From Tenebrio molitor (taxonomy: Eukaryota > Arthropoda > Insecta > Coleoptera > Tenebrionidae): DNA of 64,000 nucleotides. The stretch lies in the NCBI RefSeq assembly GCF_963966145.1, contig NC_091053.1:13020001-13084000 (forward strand). The letters are read 5' to 3'. Made by a program: the position numbers and the translations under genes. The notes under the pieces were generated by a model. It did no database searches. It saw only the letters and a list, made by a program, of their open reading frames with translations, and was not told the DNA's origin. Shown here one piece after another: positions 35,532 to 46,767 of the stretch (positions are counted from its first letter, which is position 1; the number at the start of each line of letters is the position of its first letter).

Positions 35532-35595
35532 TTTACCATAATTATTTTATGAATTTCGAATTTTAATTGTAATTTTCTTCATACGAATATATATA
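34675..35595 (+). mobile_element. 5'-truncated jockey-like LINE inserted in a transposon arm
   Basis: Inserted after TAAC (34671-34674), which recurs at 35596-35599 as a short target duplication. The uninterrupted sequence is seen in the left TIR (32365-32400 region, inverted). It ends in a short AT-rich 3' UTR with ATATATAT tail. Confidence 0.8.
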
Positions 35596-37291
35596 TAACG
35601 GAAAAATTGCACCAAATTTAGCGATTTTAGGATTGCACCCTAGATTTTCAGATTCGACTATACAAACCTTATATTGTTCAAAAGCTTGTCAAAAAAGCTT
35701 TCGACCAGTGCAATAATAAATATGGGGTGCCATTTGAGAAAAATGAGCTTTTGACATTTTTAGTTCGTTATGTTTAAAAAATCGCAGTTGGCATATGCGA
35801 CTAAGCAGGTTGTTGAGTAAACACTCAGCAGATGCAGCAAACATTCAGAAATCAAACAGCGTCAATCATTTAAATTTATGTGCAACGATTTGGAAGGTAC
35901 GAATTTTCGAAGGGACCCCTGCAATTCGAAATTCTGGTAAAAAAAGCGCCACTGATTAAAAACGATGGCAGATAAGTAAAAACGACCTGTATAAATTTGA
36001 TTCATAATTTAGCATATAGTTCAAAAATAAAATCAAACTGGGTAGTTTCCATTTAAAAAAACATAACTTTAGTGTTTTTATAATATTGGGACACTCTGTA
36101 TATACAGGGTGCGTCTACTAAAACTTTTTATTCCATCCTAAACGATAAAATGGTATTTTATCTACTGTTTTCTTCATGGTAAAATGAAGTTTTATCGTCT
36201 AGAAAAATAAAATAATTAATGTTTAACATCCATTGTTGTTTTTCTGTTTTTGACGTTTTTTTGATTGTTGAATTTTTTTGACGTTTATAATTGTCATAAT
36301 CAAAATAATTCAGTAATTCAATCGAAGTAATGGAGGATGGAATAAAATTTTGTATTGTACACGACGATAAAATTCACCATTATCTTCTCGAGCGTATTAG
36401 CCTCTCGGCTTACGCCTCGAGGCTTAAACCGCTCTCGAAGATAAAATAAAATTGTATCGTCTTGTATAATAAATAACTAATATCCGAATATCTTTTTTAA
36501 TTATCAATTAAGGTAAACAATATTTAGAATATTATATATCGCAATGACCTCTTGACATGTGCTCAACAAAAGTTAACGAAACCTGCAAGGATACAGAGTT
36601 ATTTGAAAAATAACCGCAGTAAAAAAAATTTTTTTGGCTTTTTCTCAGATTACGGAGTATAACATATTCAGCTGTGGGCTCTGTATCTCCCAGTAGTGTT
36701 TTTATTACACTTTTACTGATGACTACGCAATAAATTAGTGTTAAAAAGAACTAATTTTCCAGCTGTGTTCAAAACAGAGTTTATGCGTAAAAAGTTGTTA
36801 CGAATTTGTTTCACAGATTACTCATTTTTCAGCAAATAATTTAGATACGTCAATTTGACGGGGCATTGTTATCTTATTTAAAATTCTTTTATTACTGAAC
36901 TATTCGGTAAAATACAATAAAAATTCAAATAGGTATGTATGTACAAACCCCGGTGTAGGTACGTCTGCATCCTAGGGATCAGTCTTCTCTGGAAAAATTT
37001 ACTAAACTATTTTAAAGTAAGTTTTCAATAAAACGAATTTAAATGTTATTAATTTTATTTTTTAAACAATGAATCATGGGGTACCCGGTACCCTCCTAAT
37101 TTTTTTGTTTTTATTTATAAAAGTGGCTATTATGGAGGTGGGTGCGTCAAGCTTAAAGAGGGGGTGAAGTTGAATAAATAATTTAAGCACATACTAAATA
37201 ATAACAATTAAAATGGGGGCTCCAGGAATTGTTCGGAACCAAATGGGACTCCTGGGTTTGCTCAGCCTAATGGAGGCTTCACTGGTTTGAT

Positions 37292-37541
37292 TGTAGGCGC
37301 GCGTAAACTGACACACCGTATCGTTTTGTGTAAAACGTTTATTTGCATTTATGTACAATTGTTTGGACCGTACGACCGTACTCGAGATGTTGGATAAATG
37401 ACTTAGTGACTTCTGACTGTGACTGTTCTACCCTGAGTCCATCTCGGTACTGTCGTCTCAAATCTCTGTCATTCACCCACGCAGGGGTGGTTCTCGTTCT
37501 GAAAGGAGGGGGGTGGCTCTTCGCCCCGACAAAATTCAACA
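37292..37541 (-). repeat. Probable solo LTR (250 bp)
   Basis: On the minus strand it begins TGTTGAATTTTGTCGGGGCG, the typical start of insect Ty3/gypsy LTRs, has AATAAA near 37340 and ends in CGCGCGCCTACA. It is more GC-rich than its surroundings. No clean target duplication was found, so the ends are tentative. Confidence 0.5.
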
Positions 37542-37597
37542 ATGTAACACAATTAGCAGCAAAGAAAATTTTAAAAATGTACTCAAAATAATTATAA

Positions 37598-38055
37598 CTA
37601 AATAAGATGCTCAAAATTTATTTCGACCATTAACTTCCACACACCTTTCAATTCTGGAATAAAAACTCCGTGAAGTTCTTGTTGTAGGATCATTTCAAAT
37701 GGATGAAATTTCAAAGACTTTAAAATTCTAATAATCGTGCTTTGTGAGACATTCAGTGTAGCCGCTACTGCTCTTGTGCTTGTGTGTGGATTTTCAGTTA
37801 CCTAATCAACAACGGCATTTTGAAAGTTAATATTTTTGGGGAGTGCATCCCTTACTCGTGGAAATTCTTTAACACTGCCAGTATCTTCAAACAGCTTTAC
37901 AATTCATCTGATATTCATTTCGGAAAATTTATCATTTTCTTGACGGGCCTGAAGAATTCTTGCTGCGGCTCGATAGCACCGGTGACACTCTCCATACGTA
38001 AAAATAATATTAATTTCCTCTTGTATAAAAGATTATTTCAAAGATTTCATGAACT
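37598..38055 (-). pseudogene. Transposase with two HTH modules and C-terminus, catalytic core deleted
   Basis: Minus strand reads FTYGECHRCYRAAARIL, then KLFEDTGSVKEFPRVRD, and TSTRAVAATLNVSQSTIIRIL, the paired HTH of mariner-type transposases. It then jumps to VWKLMVEINFEHLI and a stop at 37598-37600. Two in-frame stops lie in the N-terminal part. The three catalytic acidic residues are gone. Confidence 0.68.
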
Positions 38056-39068
38056 TTTTTACTTTGACGTTGTCAAATAATAAATTATTTAATTATGTTT
38101 TTTTTTTGTAAATCAGTAAGCCGTGAAGTACTTTTTTACGTAAATACACACTGGTGAATGAAGTCTGAAAATTGTCTTTATTTAACATTAATTTATTGGT
38201 CAATAATAAGCACTAGGACGATTATTAGGCAGAAAATCTACACAGAAACATTTGATATGCATGTTAAAAGTTATAATGTTAGGAAATGCTGGAAATAATT
38301 TTTTTCTTGAATATTCCTCTTCTGTCCAGATCCTTGTTAATTTTTGTAGTGCCTATGTAAAGAGGGCAATGCAGCCTTTATTAAGACTAAATATCGTTGA
38401 GCAGTCATTTAAAATAACGAAGATATTCAAATATAAAGTTTAAGCAGACGCACCCTGTATACCGCAATATTTTCCGAATATGCAGTAGAAGCGTAGCTAT
38501 CATCTAGAAAAAAGAAAAAGTTGATATCTTTAATAACAAACAAGTTATGGAGCTTTTTCGCAACTCTGGGACACTGTATATATGCACGCGTTTTAGCTAA
38601 AAATGCACTGAAATATGCACAAATATGAAAAAATATGCATAAACATGCTATAATATACTATCACTTTTTTAAAAAAAGAAAAATTTCACAGAATTAATCT
38701 ATTTATTCAAATATAAGTATGTACAGTGAGCGGCAAAAGTATGGAATAAATTCCTTAAAAATTAAACAATTTTTTTTTCAAAAAAATCTTTGGACGGGTC
38801 AATTTTAGTTTATAAAAATACATATTTTAAAACCAAATAAAATTCCAAGCAGTCATTTATTTTCGAGTGATGTCATCGATGTTTTTTTTTTAAATGGGAA
38901 CCCCCTATTTTTTTTCTTGATTCTGATAGCTCTTTTAATTGTCTAAACGACAGTATTTTGTTATTTTACCTAAGAAAATTTTTGAGAAAAAAAAATAATA
39001 AAGTTGGAAAAAATAAATTTTATAACGGACAAAAACAAGTCAAAAACTGTGTTAGTAAGTACTTAAAA

Positions 39069-39213
39069 TTAAGAAATTAAATGTTCGAATTGCCATCCCC
39101 TAGCTTGTTGACAATAAGCAAGTCTATGAAGAAATTCCTCCTGTTTTAGTTTTATCACGGCACCCAATCAAAATGAAAATTTCTATGCGTTGTGTTTCTG
39201 TTAAATGAGCCAT
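39069..39213 (-). pseudogene. Micro-ORF: transposase first residues fused to last residues
   Basis: ATG at 39213 starts MAHLTETQRIEIFILIG; then, in another frame, QEEFLHRLAYCQQARG and QFEHLIS with a stop at 39069. Everything between is deleted, leaving about 48 codons. Confidence 0.7.
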
Positions 39214-39243
39214 TTTCGAAAATGATTGAAATTGGCAGTACTA

Positions 39244-40739
39244 CACTTCGCCGCAAAATTAACGCATAATTTAAAAAATTAATCGTATTCCATTTTACAA
39301 ATTTTTTCACTGCTAGTTGGAAACCAAAAATGTTCATTCAGATTATCTTCATGTTTTTGTGCGATATTCATTAAAAACCATTGATTAGTTTTTGTTAAAT
39401 TCTAAAAAAATCAAAGTGTTGCACTTTTTGCTCATTGGTATCGAAGAATTTTGCTACATATTTATTAACCAAATGAGCTAGACATTGTTTCTGTCATATT
39501 TTATAATAAAATGAATTGTAATCAACGACATTCAAGAATTTTTTCACCGGAAGAATGTACAGTGGCTGTTGCACTTTCCGAAGAAGGAAGAATGCAGCAA
39601 AGTATTGCAGAACGTTTTGGTGTGATGCAATCAACCATTTCAATAGTCATAAATCGGTACCTAGAAACTGGAATCAACAAAAGACGAACCGGGAAGGGAT
39701 GAAAACAAATGACAACGGCTAAACAAGACAGATTTTTAAGATTACAGACGTTAAGACAGAGGTTTGTAACAAGTACTAGCCTTCAAGAAGCCTTTTCTTT
39801 GAGGTATAACGCTCTGATCAGCCAAGACACAATTAGGAGAAGGTTAGCAGAACATCAGCTACTACCCTACGTTCCTGTTACTGGTCCACTTTTAATGGCA
39901 GAACATCGTTTAGAATTTGCTCATGCACATTTAAACTGACAAGAAGCTGATTGGGCTAGAGTGCTGTTTACGAACGAGTCTAGGTTTTGCTGATTTTCCA
40001 ATGACAGGCGTATGAGGGTTTATAGACGACCAGGGGAACGTTACGTTCAATGTAACATTGCTCAGACCGTCAGTTATGGTGGAGGCTCAATTATGGTTTG
40101 GGGTGGGATATCTTTAGAAGATCGTACGGAGCTGGTAATTGTAAACCAGGGAAGGTTAACAGCAGACAGATACGTAACAACCATTTTGGAACCTCATGTT
40201 GTACCTTACGCACCTTACATCGGCGAAAATTCCATATTGATGAATGATAATGCCTGGCCTCACACAGCTCAGATAGTGAGACAGTACCTTCAGGAAGTGA
40301 GAATTGTCACTATAAATTAGCCAACTCGCAGCGCGGATTTGAATCCCATTGAACATTTATGGGACAATATGGGCAGAAGCCTAAAAACCTTGTATCCACC
40401 TGCATTAACTCTTGGTGATCTTGGAAACCACCTTACAGAAATTTGGAATACTATCGATCGAAATGACATTAGAACGTTGATATCGAGTATGGGTAGACGA
40501 TGTGAAGCAGTTATTAATGCAAGAGATGAAACACGCGTTATTAAATTGTTTTTTTTCGAAGTTGATTTTGTTAAGCTTCAAAATACCCTGTATATTTCTA
40601 TTTATTTAATTAAAAATTACAAAATAAATGCTTTACTATTATAACGTAACTTCATTTTTCATAATACATAATTTAAAATTAAAATTTACAGGCTTTTTTT
40701 AAGTTTTTAAACAGTATGCGTTAATTTTGCGGCGAAGTG
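39244..40739 (+). mobile_element. Tc1-like element, near complete
   Basis: 1496 bp with TIRs CACTTCGCCGCAAAATTAAC and complement, TA at 39242-39243 and 40740-40741. Encodes a full-length DD34E transposase frame carrying four nonsense codons. Confidence 0.9.
39511..40644 (+). pseudogene. Tc1 transposase (DD34E), four nonsense codons, no frameshift
   Basis: A single frame from the ATG at 39511 to 40644 (378 codons) is broken only by stops at 39700, 39937, 39991 and 40318. It has the N-terminal HTH (QQSIAERFGVMQSTISIVI), a second HTH (SLRYNALISQDTIRRRL), the first catalytic block LFTNESRF (Asp changed to Asn), LMNDNAWPHTA with the second Asp, and RSADLNPIEHLWD with Glu after 34 residues. Two of the four stops replace expected Trp codons. 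Family length is about 340, so the C-terminal tail after the AVINARDETRV region may be read-through of a lost stop. Confidence 0.88.
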
Positions 40740-41492
40740 TATTTGATTGTTTGATTTATCTACTTGATTTTTTGACTTGTTTTTGTTCGTTATTAAATTT
40801 ATTTATTCCAATTTGTTTTTTTCTCAAAAATTTCCTTATGTAAGATAACAAAATTTTATACTGTCGTTTAGACAATTAAAAGGGCTATCAGAATCAAGAA
40901 AAAACAAATAGGAGGTTTCTATTTAAAAAAAAATATCGATGACGTCAACAATCGAAAACAAATAACTGCTTGGAATTCTGTTTGGTATTGAAATATGTAT
41001 TTTTATAAACTAAAATTGACCCGTCCAAAGATTTAAAAAAAATGTTCAAATTTTTATGAATTTATTCCATACTTGACAAAAAAAATCTGGAAAATTAGAG
41101 AAATATGCACTGATATGCATTTTTTCCCAAAATATGCTCAAGGTGCTTAAAATATGCAAAATATGCATTTTCAAAATGACGTAATTTCATTCAAAATTTG
41201 ATAATACGCCCAGAAAATCCAAAATTTTGTCTATATACGTCATAGAAACAAATATGCTATTTGCATAGAATCCGAGCTTTATAGATGACCATTCCTTATG
41301 CCCCAAAATGTCCTCTACAAGATAGTATAGGTCTCATTTAGTTATACCTTGGAATCACCTACCCTCAGAAATAAGCGAGCTAGATATGTGATTTTACTCC
41401 ACTAAAAACGCTGTTCTAATTCTGGCCTTGGTTTGCTTTTAATTTTCTTTTTTCTATAAAATGTAGTCGAATGTCGGTAAATTTTTCTTTGT

Positions 41493-41964
41493 TTGTTGCC
41501 AGACTTGCCGTTTAGAATCCCAAAATTGGGAATTCGTTATAGTGCTACATTCTGCAATCAACTTTCAAGCACTAATTACCATCAAAATTCACCAATTATT
41601 GCTATGTGTACGTTGTATAACCAGTTGCAGCTATTTGCTGATATATTTGAATATCATGCTGGTACATTCCGTCGTCGAATATCTGAAGCATTGTCTTTGT
41701 TGAATTGATGTGCTTGATGTATTTGCTGGTTATGTTGGGGATTTATTTATTTATTTATTTATTTAATTTTTCTTCATTTAATTCTTTATTTAATTTTTCT
41801 CTATTATATTATTTTCTAGGTTGTTTTTTTTACCTTTTCTTTTCTCTTTTATTGTTATTTATGTATATGCCTATGAATATACATATACATTATTTATTAT
41901 TTGTTACCCTTTGTGGACAGTTTTGTTCTTGGGTTAATAAAAGCTATTATTATTATTATTAAAG
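41493..41964 (+). mobile_element. LINE 3' end with (TTA)n tail
   Basis: A 71-codon frame (to 41708) contains LPDLPFRIPKLGIRYSATFC and NSPIIAMCTLYNQLQLFADI, the C-terminal signature of a group of insect LINE ORF2 or ORF1 products (NSPxxxMCxLYN). It is followed by a T-rich 3' UTR, AATAAAAG and a (TTA)5-type tail at 41945-41964. The 5' part is absent. Confidence 0.6.
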
Positions 41965-42039
41965 ATGCCATCAATTATCTATTTGTAAAAACTAAAAATC
42001 ACTTTTAATTAATGCTTCTCCTCACCAATAACTCGACTG

Positions 42040-42650
42040 TCAATAGTATAGGTTAAGTACAACGTGGTGTAACTTGAAATTTTATCGATCGACAATATTG
42101 GGAACTACTTGGTAAAAATTACTTTGAGGTAATTTTAAGAGGTGGTAGCTACTTTGAAGTAATTACCAAAAACGAAGTTCCTTCTTAAAGGTAGCAGCAA
42201 CGTTCCTAACACCAGTAAATGTAACTTATAAGTTCCACGACTTTAGAGGAATAGTTAACGTTCCCAGAACGTTGCGGTAACTAACGAAGTTACCTGACAG
42301 TGACAGGAACTTTAAAGTCGTATTTCGGTTACATCAGTTAGTCGCCGTCACCACCGTTTGCTACTTTCAAGTTCCAAATACTTTCAAGTGGTCCAGCAAG
42401 TAACTGCGACGGTCCAAATACCGCTAAAACCACCTTGAAGTCGCACAACTATAAAGTAACAATGGGTGGTAGCAATGACGTTCTAACTACTATGGAATTG
42501 ACCAATGAAGTTATTTTCACGTCAAAGTCGTAGTTTTAGTGGCAGCTACGTAATCTTCACTTGTTCGAAGTTCCTGTCTCAGTTACGGCTACTTTGGTGC
42601 TAGTTGGGTATTGGTTGGATATTTGGACCGCGCAAGTTTCCCCCACCAAA
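42040..42650. other. Motif-rich non-coding block
   Basis: Short words recur many times in both orientations without a fixed period: GAAGTTCC or GGAACTT, GGTAGC, ACTTTGAAGT, GTTACC or GGTAAC. No ORF, TIR or tail was found. It could be a decayed satellite or an old foldback array. Confidence 0.45.
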
Positions 42651-43206
42651 TGTCCCTTCAATAAACGACTGGAGTCTAACTAATATCTAGCTTTCTAGCC
42701 ACAGGAGATTCGTACAAGCTAGCAATATCTCTTCAGAATATCAAAACAGTCCATTACAGAAAAAGTCCCTGAAGTTTGTGAGGCAAGTATCGAAGTATTA
42801 AAAAAAAACATTAAAGTAATAAAGAAAACTATTTCTTCCAGAGGCTGCTGAAAATATCGAACATTAATTGACGTCCTCCGGAAAACGGAAGGCCTCATCG
42901 ACTGGTGAACACCTAACAGAAATAAAATAATTATACTAACATTAATATAAAAAAATTAAAATTACATCTTTTTTTTTCATCATTTTACAGGTAAACTTTT
43001 GTAATGACAATTTGTCAGGGGCAAATATTTTAAAAATTTAATATTTTTGCGCGATTGTACTCTATTTGCTTGTTTACCACGTCTGTTTCGAAGACGGTAA
43101 GCTCTGTTTACTCGTTGCTAACGATAAACTGGACGGTAAGTAATTTTTGGTGTTCTAGAACAGTAAGTAAAGTTTATTCAAAATTAATCGATTATTATAA
43201 TAATTT

Positions 43207-43456
43207 TTATTTAGACAGAAGTTGAAGACAAGTTGTGGAGGCACTTTCTGGAAACTCATTAATCTCTTGTAGTCGGCTTTCTTTGCCGCTGCAATGAACT
43301 AGCATTAGCAAACTTGCCGCGACATTGGCATTGTCAAAATGTTCATATCCCGCATTTTCCTTGTCTTCTTGATTACACATTGAGGTCGTTGGTTTCGAAA
43401 ATTCTTCATTTATGTAGACAGAAGTAGAAGACAAGATGTTAGCACTTTTTTGGGAC
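43207..43456 (-). CDS. Possible terminal exon of an unknown gene
   Basis: A good acceptor (TTCTACCTTTTCAG) precedes an open frame of 83 codons ending in a stop at 43207. The product is acidic and Ser/Asn-rich, with ANVAASLLMLVHCSGKESRL near the middle. An internal direct repeat (TAGACAGAAGT.GAAGACAAG at 43213 and 43415, plus-strand sense) lies at both ends of the exon. No domain is recognised and no upstream exon was found. A transposon-derived exon is as likely as a host one. Confidence 0.35.
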
Positions 43457-43714
43457 CTGAAAAGGTAGAAGCGGGATTGCCATTGATTTATCACATTTAC
43501 TCATTAATTTGTTAGGCTGTCTTACAAATATGGTGATCCATACATTTTATTAAATATCTACTTACCTACTATACTACACTGTTTACGATTTAAATAAATT
43601 ACAAGGAAGCGTTCGTGGTTCGTCTAATTTGGACGGAGCTGTGAACCCCGAACGAGCGCACGCTACGAGCGCCCTGCAAATAAGTTTCCTGCGAAACCTT
43701 ACCTGCGCTGCGAA

Positions 43715-43904
43715 TAAGGTCCTCGATAATAAATAAGGTAACGGCAACGGTTGCGACGAATATTTCCATCTTACTTAATTGGGGGAAAGGTTACGTTAAT
43801 CTGTTTGACACGTAAAACTTCCAAGCCTAAAAAATCCCTCAAGATAGTGCCCTTCTATCTTTGTCACACTCACGGCATTTGTCGATAATGTCCTCTCTTT
43901 TAAT
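43715..43904. repeat. Repeat family R, copy 1, left part
   Basis: GAATAAGGTCCTCGATAATA starts this part; it continues at 44607-44676 (TTATTTATCATCGAGAACC). The two ends are inverted repeats of each other, so R is MITE-like. Copy 2 is at 52843-53482. The 702-bp element at 43905-44606 interrupts copy 1. Confidence 0.75.
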
Positions 43905-44606
43905 GGGTCTAGGCCACTCGACACCAAACCTTAGAAGCAATAAACATTGACCGGCCAACTCGACACCAAAAAAAGCAGGTAGTTTTCAAAGACACCCCAA
44001 GAGATAGGCCAACTCAACACTAAGCGCCCACTCACTACCTGTCTATATGATGCCCCCTATTTTGCCAAATCCTTCTACCATACGCACCCAAATATTAATA
44101 TTTTTGTAAAAACTCTTCTTGAATATCAATGTTTTATATACATAAAAATTCAGAGTATTAGAACGCAAATAATTGTAAAAACCAAAAAAGTAAAAGAAGC
44201 GGAGAAATTTGTATCTCAGAAAATATTTGAATATGATAATTGTCAAATATCAGAATATGATTATGTAAAATCTATTTCATATAGATATAAGATTAATAAT
44301 TAATTAGTAGTCTTGTAATTAATATTTAATTGTAAATGTCCTATAAAAATAACATTATATTTGTATATTATAAAAAAAAAAGTATTTCCTCATCTCATTT
44401 TATAATCCCTGATATATTCCCGCAAGAACTCTAGTCACTGGCTGCGATATTAAAGAGGAACCGTCCCAGGTAGACAGTGCCGAGTTGGCTTGACCGCGGT
44501 GCCGAGTTGGCCGGTTATCCATGGGCTACCGGTGCCGAGATGGCCTGTTGTACTTTATTGCAAATTTTACCTAGGTATAATAAAGTGCCGAGTTGGCGTC
44601 CGCCCC
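43905..44606. mobile_element. Non-autonomous element with clustered subterminal motifs, 7-bp duplication
   Basis: Bounded by TTTTAAT at 43898-43904 and 44607-44613. The related R copy at 53407-53413 has a single TTTTAAT and no insert, giving an empty site. The left end has GGCCACTCGACACC (43912), GGCCAACTCGACACC (43953) and GGCCAACTCAACACT (44008). The right end has the inverted motif GTGCCGAGTTGGC at 44477, 44500, 44533 (with one change) and 44585. Terminal bases are GGGTCTAGG and GGGGCGGACG. The 400-bp interior is AT-rich and has no transposase. Confidence 0.85.
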
Positions 44607-44676
44607 TTTTAATTTGAAGTTTCAAAAATGAACAATGAGTTGTGGCTAGCTACCTTATTTATCATCGAGAACCTTA
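44607..44676. repeat. Repeat family R, copy 1, right part
   Basis: Continues R after the insert, through GAACAATGAGTTGTGG to CATCGAGAACCTTA, where the large element at 44677 begins. Confidence 0.75.
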
Positions 44677-45408
44677 AAGTTGACTCAAGTTGCAAAAAAC
44701 CACTTGTCATTTGCAACAGCATTTTTTCAATATTTTTGAACCAAATAAAGGCACAAAGAGACTGGATTGAATATTTTTCATAAGAGTACAGTTTTATAGT
44801 TATTTTTACATAAAAGTCAGGAAAATGTCACATTACTGAAGAGGAGCTAAATTGAAATACGAGGCACTTTGTGCCGAGTATTTTAAAGCTCCGCGTCAAG
44901 TAGAGTTAAGCCGGTCTGATATATGTCATTTGGTGGGGGATATCTGCGCGGACAAAATATTCCAGTGGCGTGGCAAAACCAGTGGCGCCACAAGTGAATG
45001 GGTTTAGGAAAAAACGATGTTCTGTTTGTTATTAAGAGGTGATTTAATTTTTCATTAAAAATTATATTAAAAAAAATGGGTGTGTTGGTGCCTGGATGCA
45101 CCCTTTTTTACATAAAAGTATAATGGGACAATCACTCTCTTCCTCTTTCTTTCACTTCTCTCCCCCAAATGAAAGAAAACATTAAAAAATTATATAACTA
45201 TTTATTTATAATAGTGATAACAAATATAAATATATCTATTTATTATTTATTGATAACGCGTGTTCAATTGAAAAGTTCATCAAATTGGCTTTGATCTTTG
45301 TCGCTATCTTATTGTCTTTTAAAAAATAAAGTCAAAGCCAACTTGATGAACATCTCAATTGAAAACTTGTTACCTAATTTATAACTAAAACAGATAAAAA
45401 AATATATA

Positions 45409-46301
45409 CAGTGAGCGGCAAAAGTATGGAATAAATTCCTTAAAAATTAAACAACATTTTTTTCAAAAAAATCTTGAGACAGGTCAATTTTAGTTTATAA
45501 AAATACATGTTTTAGTATCAAAGAAAATTCCAAGCAGTCATTTGTTTTCGAGTGATGACATCATCGATACTTTTTTTAAATGGAAACCCCCTATTTTTTT
45601 TATTGATTCTGATAGCCCTTATAATTGTCTAAATGACAGTGTAAAAATTTTGTTATCTTACATAAGGAAATTTTTGAGAAAAAAAAAAAAAATTTTGGAA
45701 AAAATAAATTTTATAACTAACAAAAACAAGTCAAAAAAACAAGTAGGTAAATCAAACAGTCAAATGTTACACTCAATTTCATTCGTATGTGTTATTTGTT
45801 TTACAAAACGTTTAAGAAAATGACTCATTTATCAAAAACACAACGTATAGAAATTTTAATTTTGTGCTGGGATAAAACTAAAACAGGGGGAATTTCTTCA
45901 TAAACTTGCTTATTGGCAACAAGCTGGGGGATGCCAATTCAAACATTTAATTCCATAATTTTAAGTACTTACTAACACAGTTTTTGACTTGTTTTTGTTC
46001 GTTATAAAATTTATTTTTTATTTTTTTTTTTCTCAAAAATTTCCTTATGTAAGGTAACAAAATTTTTATACTGGCGTTTAGACAATTAAAAGGGCTATCA
46101 AAATCAAGAAAAAAAATAGGGGGTTTCCATTTAAAAAAACTATCGATGACGTCATAACTCGAAAACAAATGACTGCTTGGAATTGTATTTTATATTAAAA
46201 TATGTATTTTTATAAACTAAAATTGACCTGTCCAAAGATTTTTTTGAAAAAAATTGTGTTTAAATTTTAATGAATTTATTCCATACTTTTGCCGCTCACT
46301 G
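45409..46301 (+). mobile_element. Mariner-like deletion derivative, copy 2
   Basis: 893 bp, TIRs CAGTGAGCGGCAAAAGTATG complete at both ends, TA borders. Subterminal inverted repeats reach about 350 bp. Same family as 38724-41074. Confidence 0.88.
45820..45958 (+). pseudogene. Micro-ORF: transposase first and last residues only
   Basis: ATG at 45820 starts MTHLSKTQRIEILILCW; after a frame change it reads EFLHKLAYWQQAGG and QFKHLIP with a stop at 45956-45958. It has the same N-C fusion as copy 1. Confidence 0.7.
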
Positions 46302-46767
46302 TATATAAGACGTACAAGCTTGATTAAGCATTTGTTTAGATTTTTATTCATCTGCATACTTAAACCAAAAAAAAATTAATCTAATCATCACATTCTGTCA
46401 TGGAAACAATTGGTTTGTGATAACTGAAATACGATATAAATGTGTGCGATTCTATTTTGTCAATAAATCTGGAAAAAACTGCGTAAATAGTCGTGTGAAA
46501 CTTTGTCGTGGACTCGTGGCGTGGACACTGCCGGATTACTGCTCATAGAGCTAAATTAAATTCATTAGAATACTGAAACAGAAGACAATTTCTTTAATGG
46601 AAAATAAAAATATTGAATTATATTTAGGTACCTTGGAATTTCATGAACTGCCACAAACTTTATTCGTTTTCTACTAAACGCATCACGTCAGTGCTACATG
46701 ATCTAGACATAATTAGCTCTCGGTATTTTAACACAATATGTGATATAATCCTCAAATTAAATTAGTA

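Larger units (their letters stand above)
31866..36098 (+). mobile_element. DD41D-type mariner-like transposon with ~650-bp TIRs
   Basis: Left TIR 31866-32521 and right TIR 34528-36098 (the latter split by a LINE at 34675-35595) match over about 650 bp. Ends read CAGAGTGTCCCAATATT and are bordered by TA. Parts of each arm recur inside in the opposite or same orientation (for example GCTTGTCAAAAAAGCTTT near 32565 and 32265; GTACGAATTTTCGAAGGGAC near 34500 and 35895), so the TIRs are themselves composite. The interior carries the transposase gene. Confidence 0.78.
36105..38457 (-). mobile_element. Mariner-like element, TIR CAGGGTGCGTCT
   Basis: TIRs CAGGGTGCGTCTACTAAAAC and CAGGGTGCGTCTGCTTAAAC with TA borders (36103-36104, 38458-38459). 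It lies directly beside the DD41D element, separated only by TATATA. It contains an internally deleted transposase, an LTR-like insertion at 37292-37541 and a smaller hairpin at 36140-36470 (core CTCGGCTTACGCCTCGAGG). Confidence 0.78.
31742..38576. mobile_element. Small palindromic MITE split at its centre by two transposons
   Basis: Arms 31742-31865 and 38458-38576 are near-perfect inverted copies (outer ends CAGGTGTCCCAGAGTTGCG and CAGTGTCCCAGAGTTGCG, inner ends GAAAATATTGCGGTATA). TA borders lie at 31740-31741 and 38577-38578. Without the two inserts at 31866-36098 and 36105-38457 the arms would meet at a TATA centre and give a foldback of about 240 bp. Confidence 0.85.
38724..41074 (-). 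mobile_element. Mariner-like deletion derivative, copy 1, split by a Tc1 element
   Basis: Starts after TA with CAGTGAGCGGCAAAAGTATG, the same TIR as 45409-46301. Subterminal inverted repeats extend about 350 bp (TTCCAAGCAGTCATTT, GACGTCATCGAT, AATTGTCTAAACGACAGT). The last about 15 bases of the right TIR are missing at 41074. The Tc1 copy at 39244-40739 is inserted at a TA. It lies in a host stretch rich in AAATATGCA motifs (38590-38650, 41100-41260). Confidence 0.82.

Noticed and set aside
41705..41962. 85-codon Phe/Tyr-rich ORF
   Set aside because: T-rich 3' UTR of the LINE fragment.
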